From positions 1 through 60,509 of the forward strand of contig NZ_JAMWEL010000015.1 in the NCBI RefSeq assembly GCF_024509555.1: a DNA stretch of 60,509 bases, read 5' to 3'. The notes under the pieces were generated by a model, which saw only the letters and a program-made list of their open reading frames with translations, ran no database searches and was not told the DNA's origin. Made by a program: the position numbers and the translations under genes. Positions 56,931 through 60,509 of the stretch are shown one piece after another. The number at the start of each line of letters is the position of its first letter. The first letter of the stretch is position 1. Source of the stretch: Streptococcus suis (lineage in GTDB: Bacteria > Bacillota > Bacilli > Lactobacillales > Streptococcaceae).

Positions 56931-56938
56931 TAGTTCGC
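56931..56938 (-). promoter_or_regulatory. Candidate ComX (CIN) box upstream of comEA
   Basis: On the minus strand TTTTTTGCGAACTATA lies 19 to 34 bases upstream of the comEA start. Streptococcal late-competence promoters use a TACGAATA-like box preceded by a T tract; TGCGAACT matches at five of eight positions. Position and gene fit well; the sequence match is imperfect. Confidence 0.45.
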
Positions 56939-56945
56939 AAAAAAT

Positions 56946-56974
56946 ACAAAAAAACCCGCTTTCTGCGAGTTTTA
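56946..56974 (-). terminator. Terminator of plsC
   Basis: On the minus strand AAAACTCGC, a five-base loop and GCGGGTTTT form a stem with one wobble pair, followed by further T residues. It lies a few bases past the plsC stop codon. Confidence 0.8.
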
Positions 56975-56977
56975 ATC

Positions 56978-57724
56978 CTATTTTTTATCCAACTGAGTGC
57001 TTGGTTGCCAGAAAAAGCTGGCGATATAGCTAAAGACATAGGTCAAGCCTAGGACAAGCGCAACTAGTAAGAGCACAGGAACACGGTAAATGTAAGTCAA
57101 GATATTTGGTTTTTTCTTGGTTTGGAAAGAAGCTGCGTGGTTATCCAATCGCTTGAATTCCGCTTCGATTCGACTAGTCACTTCCGCCGTACCTGCATCA
57201 TCCACACGCTTGATGTCCGAAACATCGATAGGATTTCCAAAAGCCACATCGATTCGCTCACCAGCTAAGAGCCCCTTAATAGTCATGGGACCTACGTAGG
57301 TTGCAGGCATGAGTTTGACCTTGGCTGACTTGGCAATGACCGCCACACCACCTTTGAGTTCAGATGAATGACGACTTCCTGAAGGAAACATGACCAGCGA
57401 ACGATCACTTTTTTTCAACATGTTGACTGGATACTTGATGGCTGCCATGCCAGGATTGTCACGGTCAATTGGAAAGGCGCCACATTTTGAAATCCACCAG
57501 CCAAAACCGCGGTCCTTGAAGAGTTCTTTTTTGGCCATAAAGATGAACTGCTTGGGAGCAGCTGCGTAGCCAAGAAAGACTGGATCCCAGAAGGTTTTGT
57601 GCGGGGCGATGAGGATATAATTTTCCTCCTGTGGCAAAATCTTTTCTCTATCATGATAGTGAATATTGCCATTGATGGCCCACAACAAGAATGTTAATAG
57701 TGTTCGTAGATAAGAATAAAACAT
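56978..57724 (-). CDS. plsC: 1-acyl-sn-glycerol-3-phosphate acyltransferase
   Basis: 248 residues from the ATG at 57724 (MFYSYLRTLLTFLLW), chosen because AAGGAG lies eight bases upstream; a TTG at 57742 would place the ribosome binding site inside the gene. The acyltransferase motif is H42KTFWD47, preceded by Pro instead of the common Asn, and the lysophosphatidate-binding block is FPSGSRHSSE where most relatives have FPEGTRS. A hydrophobic N-terminus and a C-terminal membrane segment (VPVLLLVALVLGLTYVF) place it at the membrane. It makes phosphatidic acid in phospholipid synthesis. Confidence 0.93.
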   Translation of the reverse strand: MFYSYLRTLLTFLLWAINGNIHYHDREKILPQEENYILIAPHKTFWDPVFLGYAAAPKQFIFMAKKELFKDRGFGWWISKCGAFPIDRDNPGMAAIKYPVNMLKKSDRSLVMFPSGSRHSSELKGGVAVIAKSAKVKLMPATYVGPMTIKGLLAGERIDVAFGNPIDVSDIKRVDDAGTAEVTSRIEAEFKRLDNHAASFQTKKKPNILTYIYRVPVLLLVALVLGLTYVFSYIASFFWQPSTQLDKK

Positions 57725-57750
57725 AAACTTCTCCTTTTTCAATCCCTCCT

Positions 57751-57756
57751 ATTATA
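57751..57756 (-). promoter_or_regulatory. Extended -10 promoter of plsC
   Basis: On the minus strand TGCTATAAT is an extended -10 box. The -35 region is poor, as is usual for this promoter type. Transcription would start near 57744, about 20 bases before the ATG at 57724, which supports that start. Confidence 0.6.
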
Positions 57757-57835
57757 GCACAAATTTACTCCTGGGCGAAATGTCATATTCATTCAACTTT
57801 ACGGTCAAAATACCCACTATTTACATAGCCCAGAC

Positions 57836-57864
57836 TTGTCAAATATCCTCGATAGGTTTACAAT
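57836..57864 (+). promoter_or_regulatory. Promoter of murE, placed for a leaderless transcript
   Basis: TTGTCA (57836-57841) and TACAAT (57859-57864) are separated by 17 bases. The -10 box ends six bases before the murE ATG, so transcription should start at or next to the A of the start codon. No ribosome binding site is present. Confidence 0.65.
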
Positions 57865-57870
57865 AGAAGC

Positions 57871-59316
57871 ATGATTACAATTGAACGTGTAGTAGATATC
57901 TTAAAAGCGGATGACAACTTCCGCTATATCAAACAAAATAACCAGACTGACAGCACATGGACGGATGTCCAGTTTGACGCTCTCAGCTATGACAGCCGGA
58001 CTGTTAGCCCAACGACCCTCTTTTTTGCCAAAGGTTTGGCCTTTAAGAAGGAATTTCTGGAAAAGGCTATCGAGGCTGGGCTGGCTTTTTACGTGTCTGA
58101 AATCGACTATGAGGTCGGCATTCCTGCTATCATTGTCCACGACATCAAGCAGGCTATGAGCCTGATTGCCATGGAGTTTCACGGTCATCCCCAGAAACAG
58201 CTTAAACTCCTGGCCTTCACCGGCACAAAGGGTAAGACAACGGCGGCTTATTTTGCTTTTAACATTCTCAAAATCAGCCACAAGCCTGCCATGCTTTCGA
58301 CCATGAACACCACACTGGACGGCAAGACTTTCTTTAAGTCCACCCTGACCACGCCTGAAAGCCTGGACCTCTTTGCCATGATGGCGGAGGCGGTCAAGAA
58401 CGGCATGAGCCACTTGATTATGGAGGTGTCCAGCCAGGCCTATCTGGTCAAGCGGGTTTACGGGCTGACCTTTGATGTCGGCGTTTTTCTCAACATCAGT
58501 CCCGACCACATCGGCCCCATTGAGCACCCAACTTTTGAGGACTATTTCTATCACAAGCGGCTTTTGATGGACAATAGCAGAGCGGTTATTGTCAATGCAG
58601 GAATGGACCATTTTGAGGTGGTAAAAGACCAAGTTAGCTCAAAGGACCATGACTTTTATGGATCGAACTCTGAAAATGAAATCACTCAGTCAGCAGGTTT
58701 TGACTTCACAGTGACCGGCAAATTAGCTGGCCATTACGACATCCAGCTGATCGGTGGTTTCAACCAAGAAAATGCCATCGCAGCAGGACTGGCCTGTCTC
58801 CGTTTGGGAGCAAGTCTGGAAGATATTCACACAGGGATTGCCCAAACCAATGTCCCTGGTCGCATGGAAGTCCTGACCCAGCAAAACGGTGCCAAGGTCT
58901 TCGTGGACTACGCCCATAACGGCGATAGCGTGAAAAAGTTAATCGATGTCGTCTTGGAACACCAGACAGGTAAGGTCATTCTGATTTTAGGGGCTCCTGG
59001 TAACAAGGGAGAAAGTCGCCGCAAGGACTTCGGTCTTCTGCTCAATGACTATCCGCAGATTGAGGTCATCCTGACAGCTGATGATCCCAACCGTGAAGAT
59101 CCAGCTGCTATTGCTGAACAAATCCGTGCCCACATGACCCGTCTAAGCGACTTTATCTTGGACCGAGAAGAAGCCATTCGCACAGCCATGAGTCAAACAA
59201 GCTCCCCGAAAGATGCTGTTATCATCGCAGGCAAGGGAGCCGATGCCTACCAGATTGTTAACGGAGAAAGGGCAGCTTATGATGGTGATATTAAAGTAGC
59301 GAGTAAATACCTTTGA
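57871..59316 (+). CDS. murE: UDP-N-acetylmuramoyl-L-alanyl-D-glutamate-L-lysine ligase
   Basis: 481 residues. It begins [20 protein letters not shown], as in streptococcal MurE. The ATP loop TGTKGKTT is at about 117-124. The C-terminal [10 protein letters not shown] lies where the meso-diaminopimelate enzymes carry DNPR, which fits lysine specificity. It adds L-lysine to UDP-MurNAc-dipeptide in peptidoglycan synthesis in the cytoplasm. No Shine-Dalgarno sequence precedes the ATG. It is divergent from plsC and followed by a strong terminator. Confidence 0.95.
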   Translation: MITIERVVDILKADDNFRYIKQNNQTDSTWTDVQFDALSYDSRTVSPTTLFFAKGLAFKKEFLEKAIEAGLAFYVSEIDYEVGIPAIIVHDIKQAMSLIAMEFHGHPQKQLKLLAFTGTKGKTTAAYFAFNILKISHKPAMLSTMNTTLDGKTFFKSTLTTPESLDLFAMMAEAVKNGMSHLIMEVSSQAYLVKRVYGLTFDVGVFLNISPDHIGPIEHPTFEDYFYHKRLLMDNSRAVIVNAGMDHFEVVKDQVSSKDHDFYGSNSENEITQSAGFDFTVTGKLAGHYDIQLIGGFNQENAIAAGLACLRLGASLEDIHTGIAQTNVPGRMEVLTQQNGAKVFVDYAHNGDSVKKLIDVVLEHQTGKVILILGAPGNKGESRRKDFGLLLNDYPQIEVILTADDPNREDPAAIAEQIRAHMTRLSDFILDREEAIRTAMSQTSSPKDAVIIAGKGADAYQIVNGERAAYDGDIKVASKYL

Positions 59317-59361
59317 TCTAACTAATTTTTCTATAAAGCAAATAAATCTATCCTCATCTAG

Positions 59362-59402
59362 AGAGTTCAAGACTGTGAAAAATCAGTTTTGAACTCTTTT
59401 TT
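59362..59402 (+). terminator. Terminator of murE
   Basis: AGAGTTCAAGACT and AGTTTTGAACTCT form a 13-base stem with one wobble pair around a ten-base loop, followed by six T residues. It lies 45 bases after the murE stop. Confidence 0.88.
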
Positions 59403-59412
59403 ACTACAAAAA

Positions 59413-59449
59413 TGAAAACGCTTGCCAACTACCGTTAATTTTATAAAAT
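59413..59449 (+). promoter_or_regulatory. Candidate promoter with overlapping CcpA site (cre)
   Basis: TGAAAACGCTTGCC at 59413-59426 resembles the cre consensus (TGWAANCGNTNWCA, two mismatches at the 3' end). It overlaps TTGCCA (59422-59427), a -35 candidate 16 bases from TAAAAT (59444-59449). A second -10 candidate TATAAT is at 59473-59478. The arrangement would give carbon-catabolite repression of the gene that follows. Confidence 0.45.
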
Positions 59450-59497
59450 ATTATCGATGTTAATATACTATTATAATAAAAGAAGAAAGGAATTCTG

Positions 59498-60070
59498 ATG
59501 AAAAATAAAAGAAAGTCTGTCTTTGATCGTCAGTTAGTCTATTCCATTCGTAAATTTGGAGTAGGGACTGCCTCCATTATGATAGGGAGTTTCTTATTTG
59601 GACAACATCTAATCGCTGCCCAACAAATAGAGCCGTCACTTGACACTACAGCTAGTCCTCAAATCGAAGGAATCTCACAAACTAGCAAGCAAGATCCACC
59701 AATTAACTCCTCTACCGAGACAAGAGATCTAGAACTCAAAGCTAGCCCAGTTAACGAAAGTATCTCTACCACTGAAAATGAGTCAACATCACAACTTCTG
59801 ATGTTTGCGAGAGAAAGCAGCGAGGAGACAACTACACCTACAGAGAACAGGGTGGAGGAAATTACACCTGTTTCTAATCCAAGTGCTGATTTTAACAAAT
59901 TTACCTTTACTGGCTCTTGGACCAAGAATGCGAATGAAGCTTACATAGATGTAGCAAAAACAGCTGACCAATCTGGACTTTATTATGAAATTCCTTTCCT
60001 TGGAAATGGGATTGAATTGTATGCCCATAAGGCAAGAAACCATGGTATTATCCGTGTTCAATCGGTCTGA
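59498..60070 (+). pseudogene. Truncated YSIRK surface protein, probably a carbohydrate-active enzyme
   Basis: 190 residues remain. A YSIRK signal (YSIRKFGVGTASIMIGSFL near 10-28) is followed by a Ser/Thr/Glu-rich linker and the start of a beta-sandwich domain, FTFTGSWTKNANEAYIDV then GNGIELYAHKARNHGIIRV, a pattern seen in the sugar-binding modules of large streptococcal surface glycosidases. The frame is cut at about 60060 by an IS4-type fragment and stops at TGA 60068-60070. The signal peptide and ribosome binding site (AAAGGA) are intact, so a short secreted stub could still be made. The catalytic domain and wall anchor are missing. Confidence 0.8.
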
Positions 60071-60375
60071 CTCATTTTCATGCAAAAAAGAAGGAAGGAA
60101 TTCTCCAAGAAATCTACGCTCGCTTTATCAATTTTAATGTTTGTAAATGGCTAACCTCACACGTTACCATTAAAACATCAAAGTTAAAACAGACTTATAA
60201 AATTTGTTTTTCAGACGCTGTTTATGCCTGTCGAAAATTTCTTAGAAACAAACTCTCTTCCTTCCAATTGGAAACCCAAGTTGCCAAACATTTATCCATC
60301 GTCCGACCTAATCGAACATTCCAAAGAAAGATAAGAAGCAAGGCACCTGTAAGCTTCACTTATAGAGTAACATAG
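60067..60375 (+). mobile_element. IS4-family transposase, C-terminal fragment
   Basis: About 102 codons in one frame ending TAG at 60373-60375: LTHFHAKKKEGILQEIYARF, LTSHVTIKTSKLKQTYKICF, and the tail RPNRTFQRKIRSKAPVSFTY matching the C-terminus of IS4-type transposases with the RKIRPK-x-AVSFIYRV end. No start and no DDE core are present. It is joined directly to the truncated surface gene, so insertion plus deletion probably destroyed both. Confidence 0.8.
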
Positions 60376-60400
60376 TTATTGGGTAACCGCCCAATAACAA
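60375..60400. repeat. Terminal end of the IS4-type element
   Basis: GTTATTGGG-TAACCG-CCCAATAAC is a palindrome with nine-base arms starting at the transposase stop codon. Bases 60383-60400 are the exact reverse complement of 109-126. It is the presumed right end of the element. Confidence 0.6.
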
Positions 60401-60464
60401 GGTATCTATCCACTCACTCCTTCCTCCGGTATACTGTTATAAAAAACAAACTGGAGGATTTATT

Positions 60465-60509
60465 ATGTCTCAGCCCATCGTCCCATTGACTATTCCCCAA
60501 TCTCGCCGC
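60465..60509 (+). CDS. Start of an unidentified gene, cut by the window edge
   Basis: Fifteen codons are visible: MSQPIVPLTIPQSRR. GGAGG lies seven bases before the ATG and TATACT at 60430-60435 is a possible -10 box. The product cannot be identified from this much. Confidence 0.6.
   Translation, partial: MSQPIVPLTIPQSRR

Noticed and set aside
57901..58632. 243-codon minus-strand frame inside murE
   Set aside because: It lies opposite a conserved essential gene and resembles no family.
1..60509. Window as one composite transposon bounded by the two IS4-type ends
   Set aside because: The interval contains core genes (rplS, sodA, holA, comEC, plsC, murE) in near-normal order, so it cannot be one mobile unit.

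Overview
The window looks like a chromosome segment of a low-GC streptococcus, most likely Streptococcus suis or a close relative. This is inferred from the housekeeping genes (Lys-type murE, plsC, comEA-comEC, holA-sodA, rplS), the AGGAGG-type ribosome binding sites, the YSIRK and KxYKxGKxW signal peptides, and a serine-rich repeat adhesin resembling SssP1 of S. suis. Species was not confirmed by any search.

Positions 1-28000 hold a complete accessory Sec (SecA2/SecY2) glycoprotein export locus. The substrate is a 2334-residue serine-rich repeat adhesin on the minus strand (329-7333), with its own promoter, a leader of about 230 nt and a terminator. Upstream of it on the same strand is the export and core glycosylation operon secY2-asp1-asp2-asp3-secA2-gtfA-gtfB plus a 58-residue Asp4/SecE-like gene (7915-18642). 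Divergently transcribed is a glycan-elaboration operon (18734-27907): a three-domain glycosyltransferase (GT8-GT8-DUF1792), a GT8-GT2 protein, a pyruvyl-transferase-family protein, a decayed gene, Gtf3 and a hexapeptide O-acyltransferase. Several of these proteins, and the decayed gene, carry the same module of about 100 residues that also forms the C-terminal half of GtfB. It is marked by a YLDIN[YH]G motif, and it is the most interesting pattern in the window.

Positions 28000-29800 hold rplS with its leader and a graveyard of decayed insertion sequences (IS30-like and IS3-like). Positions 29820-44606 encode a 4928-residue YSIRK/LPXTG surface protein built of about 34 consecutive MucBP-type modules followed by about 12 shorter related ones. 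Its N-terminal domain pair resembles the one between SRR1 and the binding region of the serine-rich adhesin.

Positions 44900-57700 hold sodA, holA, comEC, comEA and plsC on the minus strand. A LysR regulator and a large M26-type zinc metalloprotease with 13 C-terminal 20-residue repeats and an LPATG anchor sit between holA and comEC. On the plus strand follow murE, apparently with a leaderless transcript, then the stump of a YSIRK surface protein truncated by an IS4-family transposase remnant, and the first 15 codons of a new gene at the right edge.

As a whole the window is a surface-adhesion region. One adhesin has a dedicated export and glycosylation machine, one giant mucin-binding-type protein and one protease use the general Sec route and sortase, and decayed insertion sequences mark the junctions between them and the core genes.
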